64,000 bases of DNA from Hemibagrus wyckioides (taxonomy: Eukaryota > Chordata > Actinopteri > Siluriformes > Bagridae). Below, piece after piece: positions 1 to 12,310 of the stretch. The first letter of the stretch is position 1, and every line of letters starts with the position of its first letter. Location of the stretch: the NCBI RefSeq assembly GCF_019097595.1, contig NC_080716.1:30012401-30076400 (forward strand), written 5' to 3'. Made by a program: the position numbers and the translations under genes. Below the pieces are notes generated by a model. It saw only the letters and a list, made by a program, of their open reading frames with translations. It searched no databases and was not told the DNA's origin.

Positions 1-103
1 AGTAACAAAAACATGTACTCATACTCACTCTAAACATGATATTAGTAGTGTAGACTTGGGAATGACTTTATGTAAGGTTTATTAATAACAGAATGTTTTA
101 TAG

Positions 104-384
104 GGAGTCCTAAAGCTGTGGTGTCCATAAAGCCTGATACACATGTGTTCATTGGAGAGATTGTTACTGTCAGATGTGACATACAGGGAGGAGGAGACAC
201 TCAGGGACTTACCGCTGCAAGCTAATTAATAGTGAAAATGGAAGAGAGAGATTCTCCACAGACAACACAAAGCAGGTCGTCAAAATCCAGTCTGTTAAAG
301 ACAGTGGTACCTACACCTGCAGTATAAAGGGGAGAGACTCTCAGAGCTCAGAGATCAGTGATGCTGTTACACTGACTGTATCAG
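104..384 (+). pseudogene. Broken D1 Ig exon of gene A
   Basis: This exon is the counterpart of the intact D1 exon at 37630-37923. It has the AG acceptor at 102-103 and the donor after 384, and begins with the same reading (SPKAVVSI). It is 281 bases long against 294, so the net 13-base loss shifts the frame. The original frame meets TAA at 223-225. The segment around the core Trp is lost, while the second-Cys region (TYTC-like) survives in another frame. Skipping it would be frame-neutral because the flanking introns are phase 1. A recent loss is likely, since the flanking intron still matches unit B closely. Confidence 0.85.
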
Positions 385-1332
385 GTGAGTGTGTGTGTTT
401 TTATTTCTTATTTAATATGTTAACATTATTTATTAGGATTCAGATTTTCCTAGAAGACATTGAAATTATAAGGTTTAATCTGAAAATTCAGTACTTTTGA
501 GAGTTTTTGATGATCAGCATCATCCACATCAGTCTCTGTCTCATCACCTGAGGTAGAAATCCCTCACAGCATTTAAATACATGCCTCATTATCTTCTCTT
601 CACTTGACTGATGTCTGTTTACACAAACACCACTGTGGAAATGATCCCTGATTCACTTCTGTTCTGTTGGCTATATTTCTATTAATGTATTTGAATTAAG
701 TCATTTAAATATTTAATAACTTGTAAAATTTTATAAAATGTATAAGCACTCCCCTGTTTTAATGATGATGTGATGCACAGGAGCATCCAGTTGTAGAAAT
801 TTCTAATGAATTTTTCTAGTCTGCTTCATATACATTCATTAACTAGCATAATAATAGAATTACTTAGATTTTTTTTAAAAAAGCCAAAAGTCAGATAGAA
901 TAAACTTTCAAATATCTGAACTGTCATGTGAAGTGATCCTCTAAACGGAGATAAATAACAAACTCTCAACTGTGTGTCTCTTCTGTGTCTTTAAGGAGAA
1001 TGAAAAAGTCCTCTGTCATGGTTTTACTATATGAATAATATTTTTGATCATTTTAATCATTTTAGGGAATTGCAGATATGTTCAGATGGTGGTGAGAATA
1101 CATAAAATAAAATCTAAAAAACACAAAACACTTCAATTCAATCATGAACTTTGTTCCATAGAAAATATACTGAATACCAGCCGTGTAAGAAAACATCCAA
1201 CTGTAACATCTGGTATCAAATGTTAAATATAAATGTTTGTTGTAGACACAAAGCATCTGTTAGACACAGTGAATCTACTGCTTATGTTGTAAAGTGAAAA
1301 GCAGCTCTGACTCCATCATTTCATACCAACAG
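385..1332 (+). other. Intron between D1 and first D2 exon, gene A
   Basis: This is non-coding DNA that aligns with 37924-38790 of unit B, for example the stretch around 1005-1260 with 38540-38785. In unit B the same intron is interrupted after about 38790 by a LINE nest and resumes at about 43893. Short open frames on both strands at 1044-1478 show no domain pattern. It ends in a polypyrimidine tract and the CAG acceptor at 1330-1332. Confidence 0.7.
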
Positions 1333-1620
1333 CAAAACCCAAAGCGACTGTGAGAGTGAATCCTCAGAGCTCCATCTACACTGGAGACACCGTCACTCTG
1401 AGCTGTGAGCTGCAGGGGACTGGATGGGTGTTTGACTGGTACAAAAATAATCAGAAACAGAATCTGAACAGTGAACAAGCAAAGATACTTAATGTGACAG
1501 TCGATAATGCAGGAGAAACAGAATACCAGTGTCGGGCATCTAGGCTGAACTTCGACGACTACGGTGACACTCGCTACTACTACACAGACCTCAGTGATCC
1601 GGTCAAGATTACTGTGAGCG
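1333..1620 (+). CDS. Ig exon D2-1, gene A
   Basis: The exon is 288 bases, phase 1 at both ends, acceptor AG at 1331-1332 and donor GTATGT at 1621. It reads as one C2-like Ig domain: the start KPKATVRVNPQSS, first cysteine in TLSCEL, core tryptophan in FDWYKNN, and second cysteine in EYQCRA, ending in VKITVSG. It is the most divergent D2 copy in gene A (extra residues before YYYTDL) and pairs best with 43952-44230 of unit B. It lies about 11 kb upstream of the next Ig exon, the intron being expanded by a minisatellite and an L1 element. It belongs to the extracellular part of the receptor; its ligand is unknown. Confidence 0.85.
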
Positions 1621-1790
1621 GTATGTCATGATTTTTTCCTCATTTTGGCACGGAAGGGGTAAGAAAAAATATTGCTTAATTATTGCACTTCCTTTTTTTT
1701 CCAGAATGTTCAAGATTATCTTGAAATACATGTTCAAAAGTATTTAAACGTATTTCCATCGGCCAGCACAGCGCCGCTTTAAGTCGAACA
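1621..1790 (+). other. Intron start, then transposon-end fragment
   Basis: Positions 1621-1746 match the intron after 44230 in unit B. Homology stops near 1747. From there to about 1790 is a GC-richer piece ending in a motif (AAGTCGAACAC) that resembles the inverted end at 7345-7352, after which the minisatellite starts. A MITE broken by expansion of the array is possible but weakly supported. Confidence 0.4.
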
Positions 1791-4700
1791 CACCTATACA
1801 CACACTCACACACCACGTGACTAACATACACACCTATACACACACTCACACACCACGTGACTAACATACACACCTATACACACACTCACACACCACGTGA
1901 CTAACATACACACCTATACACACACTCACACACCACGTGACTAACATACACACCTATACACACTCACACACCACGTGACTAACATACACACCTATACACA
2001 CACACACACACCACGTGACTAACATACACACCTATACACACTCACACACACCACGTGACTAACATACACACCTATACACACACTCACACACCACGTGACT
2101 AACATACACACCTATACACACTCACACACACCACGTGACTAACATACACACCTATACACACACTCACACACCACGTGACTAACACACACCTATACACACT
2201 CACACACCACGTGACTAACATACACACCTATACACACACACTCACACACCACGTGACTAATACACACCTATACACACTCACACACCATGTGACTAACATA
2301 CACACCTATACACACTCACACACCAGGTGACTAACATACACACCTATACACACTCACACACCATGTGACTAACATACACACCTATACACACTCAAACACC
2401 ACATGACTAACATACACACCTATACACACACACCACGTGACTAACATACACACCTATACACACTCACACACCATGTGACTAACATATACACCTATACACA
2501 CACCACGTGACTAATACACACCTATACACACTCACACACCATGTGACTAACATACACACCTATACACACTCACACACCATGTGACTAACATACACACCTA
2601 TACACACACACACCATGTGACTAACATACACACCTATACACACTCACACACCATGTGACTAACATATACACCTATACACACACACTCACACACCACGTGA
2701 CTAATACGCACCTATACACACTCACACACCATGTGACTAACATACATACCTATACACACACACACCATGTGACTAACATACACACCTATACACACACACA
2801 CCATGTGACTAACATACACACCTATACACACTCACACACCATGTGACTAACATACACACCTATACACACTCACACACCATGTGACTAACATACACACCTA
2901 TACACACTCACACACAATGTAACTAACATACACACCTATACACACACACTCACACACCACATGACTAATACACACCTATACACACTCACACACCATGTGA
3001 CTAACATACACACCTATACACACTCACACACCACGTGACTAACATACACACCTATACACACACTCACACACCACGTGACTAACACACACCTATACACACT
3101 CACACACCATGTGACTAACATATACACCTATACACACACACTCACACACCACGTGACTAACACACACCTATACACACACACTCACACACCACGTGACTAA
3201 CACACACCTATACACACTCACACACCATGTGACTAACATATACACCTATACACACACACTCACACACCACGTGACTAACACATACCTATACACACTCACA
3301 CACCACGTGACTAACATACACACCTATACACACACTCACACACCATGTGACTAACATACACACCTATACACACTCACACACGATGTGACTAACATACACA
3401 CCTATACACACACTCACACACCACTTGACTAACATACACACCTATACACACACATTCACACACCACGTGACTAATACACACCTATACACACTCACACACC
3501 ACATGACTAACATACACACCTATACACACTCACACACCCCGTGACTAACATACATACCTATACACACTCACACACCATGTGACTAACATACACACCTATA
3601 CACACACTCACACACCACGTGACTAACATACACACCTATACACACTCACACACCACGTGACTAACATACACACCTATACACACACTCACAGACCACGTGA
3701 CTAACACACACCTATACACACTCACACACCACGTGACTAACACACACCTATACACACTCACACACCATGTGACTAACATATACACCTATACACACACACT
3801 CACACACCACGTGACTAATACACACCTATACACACTCACACACCATGTGACTAACATACACACCTATACACACACTCACACACCATGTGACTAACATACA
3901 CACCTAGACACACTCACACACCATGTGACTAACATACACACTTATACACACTCACACACCATGTGACTAACATACACACCTATACACACACTCACACACC
4001 ATGTGACTAACATACACACCTGTACACACACTCACACACCATGTGACTAACATACACACCTATACACACTCACACACCATGTGACTAACATACACACCTG
4101 TACACACACTCACACACCATGTGACTAACATACACACCTATACACACTCACACACCATGTGACTAACATACACACCTATACACACTCACACACCATGTGA
4201 CTAACATACACACCTATACACACTCACACACCATGTGACTAACATACACACCTATACACACTCACACACCATGTGACTAACATACACACCTGTACACACA
4301 CTCACACACCATGTGACTAACATACACACCTATACACACTCACACACCATGTGACTAACATACACACCTGTACACACACTCACACACCATGTGACTAACA
4401 TACACACCTATACACACTCACACACCATGTGACTAACATACACACCTGTACACACACTCACACACCACGTGAATAACATACACACCTATACACACTCACA
4501 CACCATGTGACTAACATACACACCTGTACACACACTCACACACCACGTGACTAACATACACACCTATACACACTCACACACCATGTGACTAACACACACC
4601 TATACACACTCACACACCATGTGACTAACATACACACCTGTACACACACTCACACACCACGTGAATAACATACACACCTATACACACACTCACACACCAC

Positions 4701-5212
4701 GTGACTAACATACACACCTGTACACACTCACACACCATGTGACTAACATACACACCTGTACACACTCACACACCATGTGACTAACATACACACCTGTACA
4801 CACTCACACACCATGTGACTAACATACACACCTGTACACACACTCACACACCACGTGACTAACATACACACCTATACACACACTCACACACCACGTGACT
4901 AACATACACACCTATACACACACTCACACACCACGTGACTAACATACACACCTATACACACTCACACACCACGTGACTAACATACACACCTATACACACA
5001 TTCACACACCACGTGACTAATACACACCTATACACACACACTCACACACCACGTGACTAACATACACACCTATACACACACTCACACACCACGTGACTAA
5101 TACACACCTATACACACACACTCACACACCACGTGACTAACATACACACCTATACACACTCACACAGCACGTGACTAACACACACCCACACTCAAACACC
5201 ACGTGACTAAAA
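1787..5212. repeat. 3.4-kb minisatellite of 38-40-base units with E-box core
   Basis: Tandem units of about 38-40 bases follow the pattern CACACCTATACACAC..., then CTCACACACC, then ACGTGACTAACATA. I estimate 85-90 copies from length and period. Each unit carries CACGTGAC or its variant CATGTGAC. CACGTG predominates at the left end (to about 2270) and right end (from about 4850), CATGTG in the middle (about 3840-4830). Between about 4010 and 4540, units with CCTGTACACACAC and CCTATACACAC tend to alternate, giving a two-unit higher-order repeat. Open frames through it (His/Thr/Tyr rich) are by-products of periodicity. It lies in a gene A intron and is absent from unit B, so it expanded or arrived after the duplication. 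Confidence 0.95.
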
Positions 5213-5817
5213 CACGTTACAGCCCTTGAGCACAACAGCAATAAAAAAAAATCTGTCAGAAATCACAACAATCTTATTATTCAGATAAAATTCTAACTTT
5301 TAATTTTTAATGTTAACACAGTTGATAAAAGTCGGCTAATAAATGTATGTTGTGTTAAAACGGAGGTCCACTGTCTCTGATTCTGAAAACCCCTGACATA
5401 TAGGACCCTTTAGAATATTATTCCATACCCAATATGTAGAAATGCCTTAAATTAAATCATCCTAAAGATAGATCTAAATAAAATCTAAACTGTTAAAGCA
5501 CTAAGACATTACAGTCTGAACATCATGACTTTCTATTATTCAACTAATGCAGTATTTAAGTTAAAATACAGACATGACTTAGGGGAACAATGGACCAGAA
5601 CAGACTCCATCATTCAGCTGTTCTGTCTATTAATAAAGGAATTCTCAGCACTAGAAATACTAGTATGGAAACTGACCGTTTTACTCAAGTCCAGTCTCGG
5701 AGATACTCTCTGATGATTCCACTCTCAAAGAACTAGGATAGAAAAGTCACCAAGAACATGAAGTAGACAAGATACAAGCAGCAGGAGAGATGAGGGAATG
5801 AGAGATGAGAGAACAAT
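5213..5817 (+). other. Intron DNA without recognised feature
   Basis: This is AT-rich sequence between two arrays. The only open frame of note (5525-5713, 62 codons) has no recognisable motif. I see nothing to annotate. Confidence 0.5.
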
Positions 5818-5968
5818 AAGAGAAGAGAAGAGAAGAGAAGAGAAGAGAAGAGAAGAGAAGAGAAGAGAAGAGAAGAGAAGAGAAGAGAAGAGAAGAGAAG
5901 AGAAGAGAAGAGAAGAGAAGAGAAGAGAAGAGAAGAGAAGAGAAGAGAAGAGAAGAGAAGAGAAGAGA
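5818..5968. repeat. (AGAAG)n pentanucleotide microsatellite
   Basis: There are about 30 copies of a purine-only 5-base unit. Because the period is 5, no stop arises in several frames, which gives spurious Glu/Lys/Arg-rich frames on the plus strand and Ser/Leu/Phe-rich frames on the minus strand. Confidence 0.95.
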
Positions 5969-6543
5969 GGCGAGGCTGTAAAAAATAAATAAACAAACAA
6001 AGAATAATCCATACAGTAGTGCAGCATAAATGAGGAATGAAATGAGGTGCAGTATAATATAGATTATTGTAAAATAATAATAATAATAAAGGATCTGCTT
6101 GACACTGCTCCACACACAAGCTGTAACAGAGATAATATTGCATGGTATACCTGTGAGAGAGAAAATGTAATGAATTTAATGAACTCCATTTTTAGTAGAA
6201 AGTCTCTGAAATGATGGGAGGAGTCAGAAAAAAGATTGAATGAAATTTTCTAAAGTTGCATACTGTTTGTGTTCATTATTAAACAATATTACATAAAAAT
6301 ACTCTTACAAAACGTGTTATTCTTGCTTAGCCCCTCTCCCTAATTAGCCCCTGATGTTTAAGGCTCCGCCCCTGATGTTTTCAAATCCTAGAAACGCCTC
6401 TGAGCCCAGCTGTAGCAGTCCAATCAGTAGTCCAACACCTTATCCACTAATGACCACATCCCACATGAAGTGACCACATTAAGAATCATACTTACAAAAT
6501 GTAAAATAATATGAATGAATGAATGAATGAATAAATGAATGAA

Positions 6544-6579
<36 letters not shown>

Positions 6580-6940
6580 GTAAAATAATGTAAAGTTTTA
6601 ATGGCAAAATTAATTAATTGATGACAAAAACAAAAAGAACACATAGCTAATACCTGGTTAATCTCCTCCACCAGGTTACAAAGAATCAAGGGATTCCTCT
6701 TCTGCATTAATTTCAAAGATGAAAAGTATTTACATAATTCCTTTGAAAAACATAGAAGTTTATTTCATTTTCAGAAATCTGTTCTGCACAACACACTGTA
6801 CAACCTCTTTCTGCATTAATGTCTCCCTCGTTTTGTTAAACTGTATTTGTATATATGTGTATTTGTTTGTTTCTATGTGTTATTGTTCTAGTCCCCGTAC
6901 ACCACGTTTTTCTTTTTACACTGTGTTACGTGTTTCAACT

Positions 6941-6983
<43 letters not shown>

Positions 6984-7290
6984 CAACCAATGTTTTTAAG
7001 CCCTTGTTTTCCTTATTCGCTACATTCCTCCTCCTTCTCTCCTTCTTTCCCACTATTCCCTTGGCTTCAGTACATGTATAAAACTCATAAATTTGTGTAC
7101 AGTTTATGGAGAATCGCAGAATTTTTAGGCAGGATGAGTAGAAATGTTAAAGCCCCCCTAAAAATGGCCTAGTGACGCCCATGCATCTGTAATCATCTGT
7201 TCTGAAAGCATCATCTGTGAGTGTTTGGAACCTCATGCTATATGTTGTGGTATAATTTCAGTAGCCATGTCTCTGGAAAATGGTAAATCA
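5969..7290. repeat. Intron DNA with simple repeats
   Basis: Contents include a short (TAA)n near 6075-6090, an (AATGA/AAATA)n tract at about 6510-6580 and (CA)n at about 6944-6982. Open frames across the CA tract (6719-7172) have no domain support. The rest is unrecognised, possibly old transposon debris. Confidence 0.6.
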
Positions 7291-7366
7291 GGCATCAATG
7301 TCCAAATCGGTATTCGACCAGACTTTAGGAGCGAATTAAGGTCGAACACCGAGGTACCACTGTATT
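7291..7366. repeat. Fish MITE end fragment
   Basis: A short stretch ends in TCGAACACCGAGGTACC followed by ACTGTA, a pattern I associate with termini of small fish DNA transposons. A related motif occurs near 1780. It is only a terminus; no full element can be delimited. Confidence 0.35.
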
Positions 7367-7932
7367 ATCATTAATGCATCAATTAATAACACAGTGCTTA
7401 CATTTGTTAACATATATGGCCCAAACAATGAACATCCATCTGTTATTCATAACCTATTTTCTCTATTATGTGACTCAACAAACATCTTCAATGCTCGTGA
7501 CTTCAACACTGTTATAAACCCCAAAATCGACCACTCAGGTTCCTCTGATAACACAAGAAATTGGCACTCTTCTGAAATAATAAAACAATATATGTATCAC
7601 CATGGACTCAATGACAGTTGGAGAATAAATAACCCCACATCTAGAGAATACACTTACTGTTCCCCACTCCATCAGACTTTTTCCAAATTGATCTTTTCCT
7701 CATTAGCAACTCATTCACCCAACATGTAACTGACCATAATTCATCAGTAATCATAATCAGTGACCATGCCCCTATATCCCTCACACTAAACATCCACACT
7801 CATATTAAACCCTGCACAATAAATAAACTTTTATAAAATGCAATTTGAGAGTATTATATACAGAAAAACCCAAATGATCATTCAACAACTTAAATATGAA
7901 CAGTTCCAGTATAGCAACAGAACAGGTAAATA

Positions 7933-9180
7933 CACTATATTGCAAAAAGTATTCGCTCACCCATCCAAATAATCAGAATCAGGTGTTCCAATCACTTCCA
8001 TGGCCACAGGTGTATAAAATCAAGCACCTAGGCATGCAGACTGTTTTTACAAACATTTGTGAAAGAATGGGTCGCTCTCAGGAGCTCAGTGAATTCCAGC
8101 GTGGAACTGTGATAGGATGCCACCTGTGCAACAAATCCAGTCGTGAAATTTCCTCGCTCCTAAATATTCCACAGTCAACTGTCAGCTGTATTATAAGAAC
8201 GTGGAAGTGTTTGGGAACGACAGCAACTCAGCCACGAAGTGGTAGGCCACGTAAACTGACGGAGCGGGGTCAGCGGATGCTGAGGCGCATAGTGCGAAGA
8301 GGTCGCCAACTTTCTGCAGAGTCAATCGCTACAGACCTCCAAACTTCATGTGGCCTTCAGATTAGCTCAAGAACAGTGCGCAGAGAGCTTCATGGAATGG
8401 GTTTCCATGGCCGAGCAGCTGCATCCAAGCCATACATCACCAAGTGCAATACAAAGCGTCGGATGCAGTGGTGTAAAGCACGCCGCCACTGGACTCTAGA
8501 GCAGTGGAGACGCGTTCTCTGGAGTGACGAATCGCGCTTCTCCATCTGGCAATCTGATGGACGAGTCTGGGTTTGGCGGTTGCCAGGAGAACGGTACTTG
8601 TCTGACTGCATTGTGCCAAGTGTAAAGTTTGGTGGAGGGGGGATTATGGTGTGGGGTTGTTTTTCAGGAGCTGGGCTTGACCCCTTAGTTCCAGTGAAAG
8701 GAACTCTGAATGCTTCAGCATACCAAGACATTTTGGACAATTCCATGCTCCCAACTTTGTGGGAACAGTTTGGAGCTGGCCCCTTCCTCTTCCAACATGA
8801 CTGTGCACCAGTGACCAAAGCAAGGTCCATAAAGACATGGATGACAGAGTCTGGTGTGGATGAACTTGACTGGCCTGCACAGAGTCCTGACCTCAACCCG
8901 ATAGAACACCTTTGGGATGAATTAGAGCGGAGACTGTGAGCCAGGCCTTCTCGTCCAACATCAGTGTGTGACCTCATAAATGCGCTTCTGGAAGAATGGT
9001 CAAAAATTCCCATAAACACACTCCTAAACCTTGTGGACAGCCTTCCCAGAAGAATTGAAGCTGTTATAGCTGCAAAGGGTGGACCAACGTCATATTGAAC
9101 CCTATGGATTAAGAATGGGATGTCACTTAAGTTCATATGCGAGTCAAGGCAGGTGAGCGAATACTTTTGGCAATATAGTG
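7933..9180 (+). mobile_element. Tc1-like transposon, copy 1 (1248 bp)
   Basis: The element is bounded by TA at 7931-7932 and 9181-9182. Its short terminal inverted repeats begin CACTATATTGC and end GCAATATAGTG; the left repeat has one substitution (CAAAAAG where the right end predicts CCAAAAG). Its length equals that of copy 2 at 23223-24470 exactly. It lies inside the L1 element in the same orientation. High similarity between the copies suggests recent mobility of the family. Confidence 0.95.
8067..9098 (+). pseudogene. Tc1 transposase with one nonsense codon, copy 1
   Basis: The natural start is the ATG at 8067 ([10 protein letters not shown]); the frame is open further upstream but inside the terminal region. 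Paired-like helix-turn-helix parts are seen at [16 protein letters not shown] and [16 protein letters not shown]. The DDE triad is readable: WSDESRF, FQHDCAP and NPIEHLW. The frame is stopped by TGA at 8937-8939 where copy 2 has AGA, removing about 54 C-terminal residues that remain readable to TGA at 9096-9098. The catalytic triad is upstream of the stop, but loss of the C-terminus probably abolishes activity. Confidence 0.9.
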
Positions 9181-11892
9181 TATATAGCAAATCAACTACA
9201 ACATAAAAAATAAAGCAATTATTCCATCCATAATAAACTCTACATGTGAAATGTTCCACAATTCACAGGATATTAATGCTGTATTTCAAAACTTCTACAG
9301 TGACCTTTACTCCTCTGATCACAGTGTTATTCAGTCAGATATAGACCTCTTTCTAAACAACCTTAAACTGCCAACACTATCCCAAGAACATGAACTCAAT
9401 AAAGCACTAAATAAAATGCCCAATAACAAATCACCTGGACCCGGTGGTTAATCCACCCAGACCAAACAGGATTCATCAAAAACAGGAACCCCTCAGACAA
9501 TGTCTGCAGACTAGGGGGCAAGGATCGGGTGGGGCAAGCACACGTGCAAACACAACATAAAGAAAAACACATGGAACATAAAGAAACCCTGTCAGACCGC
9601 CCTCTGGTGTTCAGGCAGGGAACTGTCCAGCAGTCCATGACATGCACTTCACCAAGGGTCACAATAATCACAAATGGGGTCACCTCACAGAGTTTCACAC
9701 TTCATCTGGGAACCAGACAAGGATGCCCATTCTCCCCATCCTTATTTGTCATCTTTATAGAACCACTAGCAGCAGCCATACAGCAAAACATCAAAATTAA
9801 AGGAATTCAGGATACAAATTAACAACATAAAATAAATCTTCATGCATACTTTTACAGGACCCCTACAATTCACTAAAGGAAACATTTAACATTATTAACT
9901 CATTTTCCAAAATATCAAACTACACTATAAACTGGATTAAATCAACTACACTCCCACTATCTGAGCAGGTTTGGGATTCTGCAGCTCAGGAATCCCCCCT
10001 CCCATTTCATATAGGCAACATTAAAATATTTAGGTATTAATATTTCCCAAAGGCTGTCAGAGCTTTTTAATCTCAACTACACTCCTCTGTTAAAAAAGAC
10101 AGAAGAGGATCTCAGACGTTGGACCAACCTTCCACTTTCACTCATTGGATGAGTCGCCACAGTTAAAATGAAGATTTCAGCACAAATAAACTACCTGTTT
10201 TCAATGATTCCCACAACTCCCACGAAAAATTGGTTTAAACCACCTGACTCACTAACATCTCTTTTTTACTGGAAAAACAAGAAACCTAAAATTTCTCCAT
10301 CTACATTACAACAGAAAAAATCACAAGGTGGCCTTGAAGCACCAAATTTTCAACACTACTTTCTAGCAACACAACTACAATACTTAGTCAGATGGATTCA
10401 AAAGGATAATTTCAACAACTCATGGATAGACCTAGAACAAAATCAATGTAAATGTATTTCAGTCGCTGATCTCACTTTCATGCTGTAATAAATAAAAACA
10501 ATTAACTATTTCATGAATATTTCATCAACTCTGACAGCATGGTGGAAAGCTCACAAGATTACCAAATTAACAGTAACACTATGTAGAGACACCCCCATCT
10601 GGCACAATCCTGACTTTCAACTACACAATACCCCAGTCTACTTTCCAACATGGCACCATAAAGGAATCACCCACCTTCACCACCTATCTGAGAATAACCA
10701 ATTTCTATCATTTAAGACACTAATGGAGAAGTATGGAGTTGGGGGAGAACAGTTCCTCCAATACCAACAACTCAAATCCATAATTAAATAGAAAATTAAT
10801 ATAACTAATATCCCACTACAGCCTTCCAAATTAACTGATGAGATTATGAACATCACAAGCTCATAGAAACTACTATCTAAACTCTATAAAATAACATCCA
10901 ATAAAGGCACTATGACAACAATCCCAATGGCAAAATGGGAAAAAGATCTTACTTTCTCCCCCAACTCCGACTTTTGGATAGAAATCTCTAACAATATATT
11001 CTCTATGACCAGCAACACAAATTTACAACTCATACAATACAAGACTATCCACAGAATCCATGTCACCCAAAGTAAAATGTTTAAAATGGGTTTAACCGAC
11101 ACAGACACCTGTTCACAGTGCACCTCAGGTACCATAGACAATTACTTCCACTCCACTTGGGCATGTAAACCAGTTCACTCCCTCTGGGTAGAGGTAACAG
11201 AGAAACTCTCCACCATCCTGAGCTGCACAATCCCCACATCCCCATCTCTCTGTTTGCTCGGAAACATCTCAGAAGGTGACTATCTCCCAGTTAAATACAG
11301 AAACCCACTAAAGAAAATCGTTCTTCTTAACTGGAAAACTAAAAACTTATTACATATAAGTCACTAGATTAATCTTCTTACAGAACACATAACTATAGAA
11401 AAAATAACTGCTACATACCATACAAAAGCCACATACATCCCCACACACATCCCTGCAAATTCCTAAAAACAAACTAATATATTTATTTATTAATTTATTT
11501 ATTTATTTGTACTTATCTACCATTAGTATCACCTGTCACTATCATCTAAACAAAAGGGTTTTTTGTTCGTTTGTTTGTTTAATTTATTATTGGAACAGGA
11601 GGGGTTTCAGTGTTGGCCACAACTGCATTTCTCGACAGTGTTGCCAAATAAACAAGCTCCCTCCTTAGGGTTGGGGAGTGGTTTAGGAGGGTAACAAGTG
11701 ATGGGCCAGCCCTCACCTGTAGGGGTTGAGAGCGACTCAGAGTGGGAGAATGTTGGTCAGGCTCAACCAAAGAAATGAAAAAAGGTAACCTATACCTAGC
11801 TGGACCACCCTGGAGCCCCCTTGAATAAACACCAAGAAAAAAAAAAAATTATAAGGTGAGGGCAGCCTAAATTTGAGTTATATATTTACGTC

Positions 11893-11894
11893 CT

Positions 11895-11985
<91 letters not shown>

Positions 11986-12034
11986 TTTTTTCCCCTTTCT
12001 TCCTGTATTCTTTTGTCCCTCTTGCTCTCCTTCC

Positions 12035-12085
<51 letters not shown>
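11893..12085. repeat. (TTTA)n and (TTA)n microsatellites
   Basis: A tetranucleotide TTTA tract at about 11893-11989 and a TTA tract at about 12038-12085 lie in the 3' region of the L1 remnant. Frames through them (Leu/Ile/Phe/Tyr on plus, Asn/Lys on minus) are artefacts. Confidence 0.9.
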
Positions 12086-12310
12086 GTTTTTTTCTCTTTC
12101 TGTGTCCTCCCTCTTTGCTACCTCCTTTCTCTTTTCCAGAAACAACCCCTCCACTCATTACCACGGTGTGCTTATGCAAACAAACACACACACTGTACAC
12201 TGGTAACTCAAGTCCTGTCTTCTCATCATTTGTTCTTCTATTTGTTGTTTTGTTTGTCTGCAATGTACTGTATTTTGTTGTGAAATTAAAAAAATCTAAA
12301 GAAATCTAAG

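Larger units (their letters stand above)
7370..12310 (+). mobile_element. Degenerate L1-type LINE in gene A intron
   Basis: Readable ORF2 pieces on the plus strand are an APE endonuclease part at 7394-7729 (VNIYGPN, then ARDFNTVINP where GDFN is expected), the fingers region at 9251-9451 (ending NKSPGPGG), the palm region at 9529-9822 (GTRQGCPFSPSLF), and the thumb/C-terminal region at 10168-10488 (INYLFSMIP, FYWKNKKP), 10513-10791 and 10912-11367. The catalytic YxDD box expected just after 9822 cannot be read, and several frames are broken, so it is dead. A Tc1 element interrupts it at 7933-9180. The 3' part has (TTTA)n at about 11893-11989 and (TTA)n at about 12038-12085, and the sequence ends A-rich near 12310. 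Unit B lacks it, so it inserted after the duplication. Confidence 0.8.

Noticed and set aside
2655..3894. Open frames rich in His, Thr and Tyr through the minisatellite
   Set aside because: They follow the repeat period only, lack splice or start context, and vary with unit length.
1787..5212. CRISPR or centromeric satellite
   Set aside because: Units are contiguous, with no unique spacers; the locus is an intron with transposons and immune exons on both sides.
5725..6143. Overlapping Ser/Leu/Phe frames (minus) and Glu/Lys/Arg frame (plus)
   Set aside because: Produced by the (AGAAG)n repeat, which has no stop codon in several frames.
8390..9259. Long minus-strand frames opposite the Tc1 transposase (also 23680-24516)
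   Set aside because: They mirror the conserved transposase frame, appear in both copies for that reason, and show no protein family.
11873..12309. Hydrophobic frames with runs of Ile/Tyr/Leu
   Set aside because: Translation of (TTTA)n and (TTA)n tracts.
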